From: Rothia nasimurium
Lineage (GTDB): Bacteria > Actinomycetota > Actinomycetes > Actinomycetales > Micrococcaceae
Length of the DNA: 64,000 nucleotides
Assembly (NCBI RefSeq): GCF_014217215.1
Contig: NZ_CP056080.1
Coordinates: 1,364,001 to 1,428,000, forward strand
Direction of reading: 5' to 3'
A program made the translations under genes and the position numbers. Each line of letters starts with the position of its first letter. The stretch's first letter is position 1. Under the pieces are notes generated by a model. It ran no database searches. It was not told the origin of the DNA and worked only from the letters and a program-made list of their open reading frames with translations. Below are positions 36,638-44,782 of the stretch, one piece after another.

Positions 36638-38073
36638 AGTTCCGCAAGTGCCTCATCGGAAGCCAGGGTGCCGGTTTCGGCAGGCTTCTCGGATGAGTAT
36701 GAGGTGGGTGCAGCTTCAGCGGGAGCGGACGCGGGGGCAGCAGCTGCTGCTTCTGCGTCGGCTTCGAGAGCCTTAGCAACCTGTACCTTGTGAGCTTCCC
36801 AGCGAGCCTGGGCGTCAGCGTACTGCTGCTCCCATGCTGCACGCTGGGTTTCGAAGCCTTCGAGCCATTCGTTGGTCTCGGGGTCGAAGCCCTCGGGGTA
36901 CTTGTAGTTGCCTTCTTCGTCGTACTCTGCAGCCATGCCGTAGAGAGCGGGGTCGAACTCGGTGGACTCGGGGTCTACACCTTCGTTGGCCTGCTTCAGT
37001 GACAGGGAGATGCGGCGACGGTCGAGGTCGATGTCGATAACCTTGACGAACAGTTCGTCACCGACGGAGACAACCTGCTCTGCCAGGTCCACGTGGCGAA
37101 CGGCGAGTTCGGAGATGTGGACGAGGCCTTCGATGCCGTCTTCAACGCGAACGAATGCGCCGAAAGGTACGAGCTTGGTGACCTTACCGGGTACAACCTG
37201 ACCCAGTGCGTGGGTGCGAGCGAATGCCTGCCAGGGATCTTCCTGGGTAGCCTTCAGTGACAGGGAGACACGCTCACGGTCGTGCTCAACGAGGAGGACC
37301 TCAACGGTGACTTCGTCGCCAACTTCGACAACCTCTGAGGGGTGGTCGATGTGCTTCCAGGAGAGCTCGGATACGTGGACGAGACCGTCAACGCCGCCGA
37401 GGTCAACGAAGGCACCGAAGTTAACGATGGAGGAGACAACGCCGGTACGAACCTGGCCCTTTTCGAGCTGGTTGAGGAAGGTTGAGCGGACCTCTGACTG
37501 GGTCTGCTCGAGCCATGCACGGCGTGACAGAACAACGTTGTTGCGGTTCTTGTCGAGCTCGATGATCTTGGCTTCGATTTCCTGGCCGATGTAGGGTGCC
37601 AGGTCGCGGACGCGACGCATTTCGACGAGTGAAGCGGGGAGGAAGCCACGCAGGCCGATGTCGAGGATAAGACCACCCTTGACGACCTCGATGACGGTAC
37701 CGGTAACGACGCCGTCTTCTTCCTTGACCTTCTCGATGTCGCCCCAGGCGCGCTCGTACTGTGCGCGCTTCTTGGAGAGAATCAGGCGGCCTTCCTTGTC
37801 TTCCTTGGTGAGGACAAGAGCTTCAACGGTGTCACCAACAGAAACAACTTCGTCGGGATCTACGTCGTGCTTGATGGAAAGTTCACGTGAGGGGATGACG
37901 CCTTCGGTCTTGTAACCGATGTCGAGCAGTACCTCGTCGTGGTCAACCTTGACAACTTCGCCTGAAACGAGATCGCCGTCGTTGAAGTACTTGATGGTTG
38001 CGTCGACTGCTGCGAGGAATTCTTCTTCGTTGCCGATGTCGTTGATTGCAACCTGGGGAACGTTGGTGCTCAT
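36613..38073 (-). CDS. rpsA: 30S ribosomal protein S1
   Basis: A 486-residue S1 protein with four OB-fold S1 domains: residues about 33-100 (GDLVSGEVVKVDHDEVLLDIGYKTEGVIP), 118-184 (GVVTGTVIEVVKGGLILDIGLRGFLPASL), 204-272 (GQVRTGVVSSIVNFGAFVDLGGVDGLVHVSELSW) and 290-358 (GQVVPGKVTKLVPFGAFVRVEDGIEGLVHISEL). The last 120 residues are acidic and Ala-rich. S1 helps bind and unfold mRNA on the 30S subunit. The length suits actinobacterial S1, which has four domains rather than six. The last eight codons (ending RKKLTGN, TAG) are duplicated downstream in a 99-bp tandem array. A promoter lies about 190 bases upstream. Confidence 0.95.
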   Translation of the reverse strand: MSTNVPQVAINDIGNEEEFLAAVDATIKYFNDGDLVSGEVVKVDHDEVLLDIGYKTEGVIPSRELSIKHDVDPDEVVSVGDTVEALVLTKEDKEGRLILSKKRAQYERAWGDIEKVKEEDGVVTGTVIEVVKGGLILDIGLRGFLPASLVEMRRVRDLAPYIGQEIEAKIIELDKNRNNVVLSRRAWLEQTQSEVRSTFLNQLEKGQVRTGVVSSIVNFGAFVDLGGVDGLVHVSELSWKHIDHPSEVVEVGDEVTVEVLLVEHDRERVSLSLKATQEDPWQAFARTHALGQVVPGKVTKLVPFGAFVRVEDGIEGLVHISELAVRHVDLAEQVVSVGDELFVKVIDIDLDRRRISLSLKQANEGVDPESTEFDPALYGMAAEYDEEGNYKYPEGFDPETNEWLEGFETQRAAWEQQYADAQARWEAHKVQVAKALEADAEAAAAAPASAPAEAAPTSYSSEKPAETGTLASDEALAELRKKLTGN

Positions 38074-38263
38074 AGAGAGTAGGGCTCCAATATGGATAGT
38101 TTTCTAGGTCAATACAGGCAGGGCCTTACTGGGTCCCGCGGTGTAGCTTGTGGCTGTGGGCGGGGTAAGGTCCGCATGGTTCTCTGTATTGAGCGTTGAT
38201 ACGGACAATATGATGTGCGGGTGCGGCGCACGCCAAAGCGGGCACTGTACACGCACAGATTCA

Positions 38264-38292
38264 AGTCTAGGGCGCGTGCGGGTGCCGGTCAA
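38264..38292 (-). promoter_or_regulatory. rpsA promoter
   Basis: On the minus strand TTGACC (38292-38287), a 17-base spacer and TAGACT (38269-38264). It would give a leader of about 185 bases. The rest of the 329-base gap between polA and rpsA (38074-38402) contains no ORF or motif I can support. Confidence 0.6.
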
Positions 38293-38402
38293 TGGTTTGG
38301 TGGGCGTTTTCACCGCGTGTTCACGGGAAAGTGGGGTGATGTTGGTCTTAACCCGCGCCCGGGTGTGTTGCACCGGCGTCCGCACGCCTTATGCCCGCCC
38401 TG

Positions 38403-41222
38403 CTAGTGCCCTGCCTCGTGCCAGGAGCGGCCCCAGCCGACCTGGACGTCCAGGGGGACGCGCAGGGAGGCTGCCCCGCTCATTTCTTCAACCAGGATTG
38501 CCTCGGCGAGCTTTTCTTCACCCGCGGCAACTTCGAGGATCAGTTCGTCGTGCACCTGCAGGAGCATACGGCTGGCGAGGTTTTCGCGGCGAAGGCGCTC
38601 GTCGATGTTGATCATGGCGATTTTAATGATGTCGGCGGCCGTGCCCTGAATGGGTGAGTTGAGGGCTGCGCGTTCGGCGGCTTCGCGGCGCTGACGGTTG
38701 GACGAGGCCAAGTCGGGCAGGGCGCGGCGGCGGCCAAACATGGTCTCGGTGTAGCCGGTCTTGTGGGCCTCGCGCACGATGGAGCGCAGGAACCTGCCGA
38801 CCTTACCGAAGCGCTTGAAGTAGTTGGTGCGCAGGCTAGTCGCTTCGTCCACGCTAATGCCCAGCTGCTTTGACAGGCCGAAGGGTGAGAGGCCGTAGGC
38901 AAGGCCGTAGCTCATGGCCTTGACCTTAGAGCGCATCTCGGGGGTCACATCTTCTGGCGCTACCCCAAACACCTCTGAGCCGACGAAGCGGTGCAGGTCC
39001 TCCCCCGCCTGGTAAGCGGCGATGAGGTCTTCGTCGTCCGACAGGTGCACCATGATGCGCATTTCGATCTGGGAGTAGTCGGCGGTCAGCAGGGTGGTGT
39101 AGTCGGTTCCGTCGACCGGTTCGGGGGCCACAACAAAAGCGTCACGGATCTTGCGGCCTTCTTCGGTGCGAATGGGGATGTTCTGCAGGTTGGGGTCGGT
39201 TGATGAGAGGCGACCGGTAGCCGCGACGTTCTGCTGGTAGGTGGTGTGGATGCGGCCGTCCGCGGCGGTTGCCTTACCCAGCCCCTCAACGGTCTGCTTG
39301 AGCTTGGTGTAGTCGCGGTAGGTTTGCAGCTCGCCCAGGAATGAGGCCCCCTGGCTGTCGGGGTCTACCTGGCCGAGGATTCCCGCGAGCGAGTCGGCGT
39401 CGGTGGAGTAGCCGCTCTTGAGTTTGCGGGTGGTCGGTAGGCCTAGCTTGTCGAAGAGGACGCCCTGCAGCTGCTTGGGGGACGAAAGGTTGACCTCGTG
39501 GCCCAGAATTTCGTAGGCCGCTTCGGTGGCGCGGGTGACGTGTTCGCCGTAGTAGCCCTTGAGTTCTGAGATGGCGCTGGCGTCGATTGCTACACCGGCG
39601 ATTTCCATGCGGGCCAGGGCGGACGCAGCCGGCAGCTCAATTTCTTCGTAGAGGCCGAGCTGGTTTTTGGCAACCAGGTCAAGGTGGAGGGCGTAGGCCA
39701 GTTCTTGTACGTGGCGGGCGGCGAGGGCCTGATAGTCGGTATCGATGGCAGGTTCGAGCGAGAAGAGCTCCCCCTGGTCTTCCTGTTCGGGGGCAGCCGG
39801 GTAGGTCTGCCCCAGGTAGTCGCGGGTGAGGTCTTCGAGCATCTCGCGGTGACCGCGGCGGCGGGCGGTGGGGATGAAGCCACAGACGTAGGAAGAGAGC
39901 ACCGGGTCTTCAATGACGCCCGCTAGGGGCAGGTCGTAGGCGTCTAGCGACTTAAAGTTCTGCTTAACATCGAAGGTGATTTTGGGGGCGGACGCGTCCC
40001 CCAGCCAGTCGCGCAGAGCCGTGCGGACGCCGTCCGCCTGCTTCTCAAAATCAAGGTAGGCTGCGCGGGCACCGGCAACCAGCATGAGGCCGTACAGGGC
40101 CTGGCCGTGGGCCAGTCCCTTTTCCGCGGTCTGCTCATCAACCACGGGCCAGAGGGTGATGGCCTGCGCCAGGCGTTCAGGTACTTCGACCAACCGTTCA
40201 ACCGCCGCGAGCGCTTCGGGGGCAGCCGCCAGGAAGGCGGTGAGGTCGTCCGCGCTGGTGATGGTCTCAACCGTTTCAATATCAATCTCAACCGCAGGTG
40301 TAGACTGCCCCATGCCCTCAAAGAGCTCAGCGACGCGCTTGCGGATAGAATTGAACTCCAGGTAGTCAAAGAGCTCTTCAAGCTCCTCGACGTTGGGGCC
40401 GTAGCCCTTGGCATCATCGAGGGTCACCGGCAGGTCAAGGTCGTCCACCAGGCGGTTGAGGCGGCGATTGCGCAGCACATCGTCGATATGCTCGCGCAGG
40501 GCCTCACCCTTCTTACCCTTAATCTTCTCGGCATTGTCCAGCACGCCCTTGAGATCGCCGTATTCGTTAATCCACTTGGCGGCAAAACCAGGGCCCACAC
40601 CGGGCACGCCCGGCAGGTTGTCCGCCTGCTCGCCGGTCAGGGCAGCAAGATCGGGGTAAAGGTGAGGTGCAACCTTATACTTCTCCTCGACGGCAGCCGG
40701 GGTCATGTAGCGGATACCCTTGGTAGGGCCGGTCGTGACCGGGTAGAGCACAGTAACGGTATCGGTCACCAGCTGGAAGGCATCGCGGTCACCCGACACA
40801 ATCTGCACCTCAAAGCCGGCCTCCCGCCCCTGACGGGTGTAGGTAGCGACAATATCGTCAGCCTCATAGCGTGGCAGGGTGACTGAAGGAATGTTCAGGG
40901 CCGCCAGGGCCTTCTGAATCAGCTCAATCTGACCAAAGAACTCCTGTGGGGTTTCATTACGTCCACCCTTATACTCACCGTATTCCTCGGTGCGGAAGGT
41001 TCCGCCGGAGAGGTCAAAGGCCACAATAATGTGGCTGGGCTGCTCATTTTTAATCAGAGAAATCAGGGTTGAGAGGAAGCCATGGACCGCGTTGGTGTGC
41101 TGGCCCTCAGCATTCACAAAGACATCCACCGGGGTGCCGTAGAAAGAACGGAACGCCAGGGAATGCCCGTCAATGAGCATGAGCTTACCGGGTGCAGGTG
41201 CAGAAGTTTCAGGTCTAGTCAT
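38403..41222 (-). CDS. polA: DNA polymerase I
   Basis: A 939-residue PolA for Okazaki-fragment maturation and repair synthesis. Residues 1-300 form the 5' nuclease domain (LMLIDGHSLAFRSFYG; YEADDIVATYTRQGREAGFEVQIVSGDRDAFQLV; GVGPGFAAKWINEYG). The middle section (about 315-525) keeps the position of the 3'-5' exonuclease but lacks the acidic DEDD residues (no FDTET-like motif), as in other actinobacteria and Taq. The polymerase motifs are A (TADYSQIEMRIMVHLS), B (RSKVKAMSYGLAYGLSPFG) and C (LLQVHDELILEV). I use the ATG at 41222 (MTRPETSAP); an upstream in-frame start at 41273 would add 17 residues of unlikely sequence. Confidence 0.96.
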   Translation of the reverse strand: MTRPETSAPAPGKLMLIDGHSLAFRSFYGTPVDVFVNAEGQHTNAVHGFLSTLISLIKNEQPSHIIVAFDLSGGTFRTEEYGEYKGGRNETPQEFFGQIELIQKALAALNIPSVTLPRYEADDIVATYTRQGREAGFEVQIVSGDRDAFQLVTDTVTVLYPVTTGPTKGIRYMTPAAVEEKYKVAPHLYPDLAALTGEQADNLPGVPGVGPGFAAKWINEYGDLKGVLDNAEKIKGKKGEALREHIDDVLRNRRLNRLVDDLDLPVTLDDAKGYGPNVEELEELFDYLEFNSIRKRVAELFEGMGQSTPAVEIDIETVETITSADDLTAFLAAAPEALAAVERLVEVPERLAQAITLWPVVDEQTAEKGLAHGQALYGLMLVAGARAAYLDFEKQADGVRTALRDWLGDASAPKITFDVKQNFKSLDAYDLPLAGVIEDPVLSSYVCGFIPTARRRGHREMLEDLTRDYLGQTYPAAPEQEDQGELFSLEPAIDTDYQALAARHVQELAYALHLDLVAKNQLGLYEEIELPAASALARMEIAGVAIDASAISELKGYYGEHVTRATEAAYEILGHEVNLSSPKQLQGVLFDKLGLPTTRKLKSGYSTDADSLAGILGQVDPDSQGASFLGELQTYRDYTKLKQTVEGLGKATAADGRIHTTYQQNVAATGRLSSTDPNLQNIPIRTEEGRKIRDAFVVAPEPVDGTDYTTLLTADYSQIEMRIMVHLSDDEDLIAAYQAGEDLHRFVGSEVFGVAPEDVTPEMRSKVKAMSYGLAYGLSPFGLSKQLGISVDEATSLRTNYFKRFGKVGRFLRSIVREAHKTGYTETMFGRRRALPDLASSNRQRREAAERAALNSPIQGTAADIIKIAMINIDERLRRENLASRMLLQVHDELILEVAAGEEKLAEAILVEEMSGAASLRVPLDVQVGWGRSWHEAGH

Positions 41223-41301
41223 CACGCCTACCATCCTACCGTCTGCCCCTGCCCTACGATTGAAGGCAGACAATCTCCCCCCTATTTTCTAAGGAGCACC
41301 T

Positions 41302-41730
41302 ATGACTGAGACCCGAGAGCAGGACGCCCGCCACCAGCAGATCCTTGAACGGCTAGGGGCAGGGGCCCTGGCGCAGAAGCTGGGTATCACTATTCTCGAA
41401 GCCTCCCCCGAGCTGACCGTCGCTACCATGCCGGTGGAGGGCAACACCCAGCCGGTGGGTCTGCTTCACGGGGGTGCTTCTGCCGCCCTGGCAGAAACCC
41501 TGGGGTCTATCTCTGCCTTTCTTTCGGTGGCAGAGCAGAAGAAGGCTGCTGTGGGCGTTGATTTGAACATCACCCACCTGCGCTCGGTTCGCTCCGGCAC
41601 CGTCACCGCGACCTGCCGGGCGGTCAAGCTGGGCCGCACCGTCTGCGTCCACGCCATTGATATCACCGACGAGGCGGGCAAGCTCATTGCTACCGCCCGC
41701 ATCACCAACAACATCATCGACCTGCCCTAG
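41302..41730 (+). CDS. PaaI family hotdog thioesterase
   Basis: A 142-residue hotdog-fold acyl-CoA thioesterase. The active-site block is QPVGLLHGGASAALAETLGS near residue 50, with the conserved His-Gly-Gly and the acidic residue a helix later; the C-terminal strands (GVDLNITHLRSVRSGTVTATCRAVKLGRTVCVHAIDI) match PaaI/MenI (YdiI) proteins. It may hydrolyse DHNA-CoA in menaquinone synthesis or phenylacetyl-type CoA esters; the local context does not decide. ATG at 41302 with AAGGAG upstream; divergent from polA. Confidence 0.88.
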   Translation: MTETREQDARHQQILERLGAGALAQKLGITILEASPELTVATMPVEGNTQPVGLLHGGASAALAETLGSISAFLSVAEQKKAAVGVDLNITHLRSVRSGTVTATCRAVKLGRTVCVHAIDITDEAGKLIATARITNNIIDLP

Positions 41731-41843
41731 GGATCTACCTCAACCCCGGCGTCCGCCCTTCACTCCGGGCGCCTCTGGCGGCACCCTGATAAACTGGCAG
41801 TCCGTGCAAACGCACACAAGACCACACAACACCAAGGAACCCC

Positions 41844-43112
41844 ATGAAGAAGATTCCTCTGCTCGTGTGGATTATCGTCGCAATCATCGGCGGTATCCTC
41901 ATCGGTGCCTTCACCCCCGGCCTCATCTCCGGCATCAACGACGCCCTGGGAACAGCCATTCCCACCGACTTCGTTGTCCAGCTCTTTGTCTCCTTCTCTA
42001 CCGTCTTTAGCGCCTTCCTGAGCTTCGCGATTCCGCTGATTATCATCGGCTTCATCGTGCCCGGTATCGGCTCACTGGCTAAGGGCGCAGGCAAACTGCT
42101 CGGCACCACCGTTGGCTTGGCCTACACCTCCTCCATTGCAGCGGGCTTCCTTGCCGTGACCGTGGCCCACTTCATCTACCCCATCATCCTCAAGGGCCAG
42201 CAGCTCACCGCCTTCGAAAACCCCGAAGAAGCCCTCTCAGCCGGCTACCTGGAATTCACCCTTGACCCCATCATGTCGGTCATGAGCGCCCTGATTCTGG
42301 CCTTCATCATGGGCCTGGGCATCACCGCTCTGAACAGCAAGAACATGCTGAACCTCTTCCAGGACTTCCAGACCATCATCGAAAAGCTCCTGGGCTACGT
42401 CATCATCCCCCTGCTGCCCGTCCATATCGTCGGCGTCTTCGCCAACATGACCATGGCAGGCCAGGTTGGCCAGATTCTTGCGGTCTTCGGCAAGGTCTTC
42501 ATCATGGTCATCATCCTGCACTGGGTCATGCTGGCTATCCAGTACACCGTCGCCGGCGCTGTCTCCAAGCGCAACCCCATCACCATGCTGCGCGGCATGC
42601 TGCCCGCCTACTTCACCGCGATTGGCACCCAGTCCTCAGCCGCCACTATCCCCGTGACCGTGGCGTCCGCTAAGAAAGTGGGTATTAAGGGCAAGATCGT
42701 GGACTTCGCGACCCCCCTCTGCGCTACCATTCACCTCTCAGGCTCCATGATTACCATTACCTCCTGCGCGGTTGCCGTGGTGTACATGACCAGCGGATCC
42801 CTCAGCTTCACCGCCATGATTCCCGTGGTTCTGGTTCTGGGTCTCATGATGGTTGCAGCCCCCGGCGTTCCCGGCGGCGCGGTGATGACCGCTATCGGCC
42901 TGCTCCAGTCCATGCTGGGCTTCGATGAGTCCATGATTGCCCTGATGATCGCCCTCTACCTGGCCCAGGACTCCTTCGGCACCGCTACCAACGTCACCGG
43001 CGACGCCGCTATCGCCTCACTCACCGAGCGCGTGGCTAAGGCCTTAGGTGCAGACGAGGACGACCTGCCCGAGACCGACGAGCGCGACGGCAGCCTGGCA
43101 GCAGCCCACTAA
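41844..43112 (+). CDS. dicarboxylate/amino acid:cation symporter (DAACS family)
   Basis: A 422-residue Na+- or H+-coupled carrier for acidic amino acids, serine or C4-dicarboxylates. Eight helices and re-entrant loops are expected; visible family blocks are the serine-rich HP1 (GTQSSAATIPVTVASAKKVGIKGKI near residue 255), helix 7 (FATPLCATIHLSGSMITITSCAVAVVYM, where the classical NMDGT is altered to HLSGS) and HP2 (APGVPGGAVMTAIGLLQSMLGF). The changed helix-7 motif suggests a subfamily different from GltP and DctA. ATG at 41844 with AAGGAA. A 55-codon membrane-protein gene follows after 24 bases. Confidence 0.88.
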   Translation: MKKIPLLVWIIVAIIGGILIGAFTPGLISGINDALGTAIPTDFVVQLFVSFSTVFSAFLSFAIPLIIIGFIVPGIGSLAKGAGKLLGTTVGLAYTSSIAAGFLAVTVAHFIYPIILKGQQLTAFENPEEALSAGYLEFTLDPIMSVMSALILAFIMGLGITALNSKNMLNLFQDFQTIIEKLLGYVIIPLLPVHIVGVFANMTMAGQVGQILAVFGKVFIMVIILHWVMLAIQYTVAGAVSKRNPITMLRGMLPAYFTAIGTQSSAATIPVTVASAKKVGIKGKIVDFATPLCATIHLSGSMITITSCAVAVVYMTSGSLSFTAMIPVVLVLGLMMVAAPGVPGGAVMTAIGLLQSMLGFDESMIALMIALYLAQDSFGTATNVTGDAAIASLTERVAKALGADEDDLPETDERDGSLAAAH

Positions 43113-43136
43113 CCTCCAGTTCACGAAAGGCCCACC

Positions 43137-43304
43137 ATGACCGCACGCCGCAAACTCATCGGCAATATCTTCCTGGTACTGACCCTCATCTTCACGGTGA
43201 CGGCCCTGAGCCAGGGCGGCCTCTGGTGGGCCGCTGTGACTATCAGTGCCGCCATTACCCTCTGGGGAATCGGAACTAAGAGCGACCATAAGGACGCCCT
43301 CTAG
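43137..43304 (+). CDS. 55-residue two-helix membrane protein
   Basis: A small ORF, MTARRKLIGNIFLVLTLIFT at the start and KSDHKDAL at the end, with a good ribosome site (GAAAGG) eight bases before the ATG. Two hydrophobic stretches (LIGNIFLVLTLIFTVTALS and LWWAAVTISAAITLWGIG) predict two membrane helices, with a positively charged N terminus inside. It directly follows the DAACS symporter and precedes a terminator, so it is probably in the same operon and might be an accessory subunit. I recognise no family. Confidence 0.65.
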   Translation: MTARRKLIGNIFLVLTLIFTVTALSQGGLWWAAVTISAAITLWGIGTKSDHKDAL

Positions 43305-43316
43305 CACCCCTTACGA

Positions 43317-43356
43317 GGGGGCGGACGCCTACCCCGCCGGCAGGCGTCCGCCCCCC
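43317..43356 (+). terminator. terminator of the DAACS operon
   Basis: GGGGGCGGACGCCT (43317-43330) pairs with AGGCGTCCGCCCCC (43342-43355) around an 11-base loop, followed by CTTCTTTG. The stem is formed by an inverted pair of the 8-mer GCGGACGC. Confidence 0.82.
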
Positions 43357-43370
43357 CTTCTTTGAATACA

Positions 43371-43410
43371 ACAAAGCCCGCTCCAGCTACACGCTGGGGC
43401 GGGCTTTGTT
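43371..43410 (-). terminator. terminator of the ANTAR regulator gene
   Basis: ACAAAGCCCGC-TCCAGC and GCTGG-GGCGGGCTTTGT form a long stem with a five-base loop, 21 bases past the minus-strand stop. The T-rich tail (TTTGTTGTATT) is moderate. Confidence 0.7.
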
Positions 43411-43430
43411 ACAGGCTAGAGGGTGCTGCC

Positions 43431-44045
43431 CTACTGAACCTGCTTGACGATGGTTTCGGCGACCTCGCGCATGGAGAGGCGGCGGTCCATGGAGGTCTTC
43501 TGAATCCAGCGGAAAGCCTCGGGCTCACTCAGGCCCATCTTGGTCATCAGCAGGGACTTAGCGCGGTCAACCAGCTTGCGAGTCTCGAACTGTTCCTTGA
43601 TGCTGGTGACTTCGTCCTGAAGTGCACGGATCTGCTCGTAGCGGCTAATTGCCACCTCGATGGCGGGAATCAGGTCGTTGGGGGTGAAGGGCTTAACCAC
43701 GTAGGCCATGGCGCCTGCTTCGGTTGCACGATCTACCAGTTCTTTCTGGCTGAAGGCGGTGAGCAGGACGACCGGGGCCAGCTGCTTCTCGCTGATTTGG
43801 CCGGCTGCTTCGATGCCGTCCATGATGGGCATGTTGACGTCCATGAGCACCAGGTCGGGGCGGTGCTCCTCGGCCAGTTCTACAGCCTTTTTGCCGTTGT
43901 CGGTTTCGGCGATGACGTTGAAGCCCTGGTCTTTGAGGATTTCGACGATATCGAGGCGAATCAGCGCCTCGTCTTCAGCGACGACGACGGTGCGTGCGGG
44001 CTGCTGATCGTGGTTCTCGGGCTCCTGGGTGGTCTGCTCTGACAT
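43431..44045 (-). CDS. ANTAR-domain response regulator
   Basis: A 204-residue regulator. Residues about 18-130 form a receiver domain: VVVAEDEALIRLDIVEILKD, the phosphoacceptor Asp in HRPDLVLMDVNMPIMDGIEA, and the Thr and Lys switch residues in VVLLTAFS and YVVKPFTPNDL. Residues about 145-200 are an ANTAR RNA-binding domain (RKLVDRAKSLLMTKMGLSEPEAFRWIQKTSMDRRLSMREVAETIV). ANTAR proteins bind twin-hexanucleotide hairpins in nascent mRNA and prevent termination. This is the type of Mycobacterium PdtaR, which works with the kinase PdtaS; no kinase is adjacent here. ATG at 44045. Confidence 0.92.
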   Translation of the reverse strand: MSEQTTQEPENHDQQPARTVVVAEDEALIRLDIVEILKDQGFNVIAETDNGKKAVELAEEHRPDLVLMDVNMPIMDGIEAAGQISEKQLAPVVLLTAFSQKELVDRATEAGAMAYVVKPFTPNDLIPAIEVAISRYEQIRALQDEVTSIKEQFETRKLVDRAKSLLMTKMGLSEPEAFRWIQKTSMDRRLSMREVAETIVKQVQ

Positions 44046-44253
44046 ACCCTGCTCCTTAGGTCATTTCAGCGTTTAGTTGAGGTTCGCTATCTATTTTCGC
44101 ACGCGCACAACCTCATGGGCGCGCATGCAACGGGTGACGGTGCGTACCCTCTTCGGTTCCTATCTTAGTCGGGGGCGGGTTCTTTCTTCCAGGGTGAGGG
44201 CCGATTGGCTTTTAGCGGTCAAAAACGTGTATTGTAGAAGAGCTTTCGCACTT

Positions 44254-44336
44254 GCCCAAGTGGCGGAATTGGCAGACGCGCCGCACTCAAAATGCGGTTC
44301 TTCGGAGTGTGGGTTCGAGTCCCACCTTGGGCACCA
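44254..44336 (+). tRNA. tRNA-Leu (CAA anticodon)
   Basis: The acceptor GCCCAAG pairs with CTTGGGC, followed by A and an encoded CCA. The anticodon stem CCGCA/TGCGG closes the loop CTCAAAA, giving anticodon CAA for UUG codons. A long variable arm (TTCTTCGGAGTGTG region) marks class II, and the T-arm GTGGGTTCGAGTCCCAC is perfect. It lies at the left edge of the accessory island. Confidence 0.96.
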
Positions 44337-44338
44337 TT

Positions 44339-44381
44339 AGGACTACCTTTGTGATACAAATGCACGAAGGTAGTCCTTTTT
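44339..44381 (+). terminator. terminator of tRNA-Leu
   Basis: AGGACTACCTT (44339-44349) pairs perfectly with AAGGTAGTCCT (44367-44377), followed by TTTTCATTT. Confidence 0.88.
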
Positions 44382-44464
44382 CATTTCCAGCGTCTCACCC
44401 CTGATATGTACTGGGTTCAGTCCACACCTTCCACCCACACCCCACCGGAAGGAATAATAAAACC

Positions 44465-44782
44465 ATGCCCAACAAATACCCCCAAGAATTCAAAGAACGA
44501 GCGGTACGACTCGTCGGTGACCGACTGAACCACCCCGACGCCCCGTCCATAACCGCAGCAATCAAAGACATCGCCCCTCGGCTAGGAATTTCCCACAACA
44601 CTCTGGCCCGCTGGTGCAACACTGCTGCACTGGACACCGGCAAAGAAATCACTACTACGAGTGACGCGGCGGCCGAAATCAGACGCCTAAAACGAGAAAA
44701 CGCGGAACTGCGTAGGGCCAACGAGATTTTGAAAACTGCCTCAGCTTTTTTCGCAGCAGAGCTCGAGACACCGGCCCGATGA
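44465..44782 (+). CDS. IS3-family transposase OrfA
   Basis: A 105-residue OrfA: an N-terminal helix-turn-helix (YPQEFKERAVRLVGDRL ... LGISHNTLARWC) that binds the inverted repeats, and a C-terminal leucine-zipper-like coiled coil (AAEIRRLKRENAELRRANEILKTASAFFAAEL) as in other IS3 OrfA proteins. The frame ends four bases into orfB. A heptamer T-TTT-TTC in the correct phase at 44746-44752 would allow a -1 shift to make the OrfAB transposase. Confidence 0.95.
   Translation: MPNKYPQEFKERAVRLVGDRLNHPDAPSITAAIKDIAPRLGISHNTLARWCNTAALDTGKEITTTSDAAAEIRRLKRENAELRRANEILKTASAFFAAELETPAR
44746..44752 (+). other. programmed -1 frameshift site T_TTT_TTC
   Basis: Within orfA codons GCT TTT TTC. Slipping back one base enters the orfB frame (next codons CGC AGC AGA), which is open through the orfB ATG. 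The position, near the end of the orfA coiled coil, is where IS3 elements normally shift. Confidence 0.75.

Noticed and set aside
36343..36696. A plus-strand ORF with three 33-residue repeats
   Set aside because: It is produced by the 99-bp tandem array whose period is a multiple of three; there is no ribosome site, and its end is antisense to rpsA.
38150..38611. A 153-codon ORF between polA and rpsA
   Set aside because: It overlaps the rpsA promoter and the polA 3' end on the opposite strand and has no protein-like composition.
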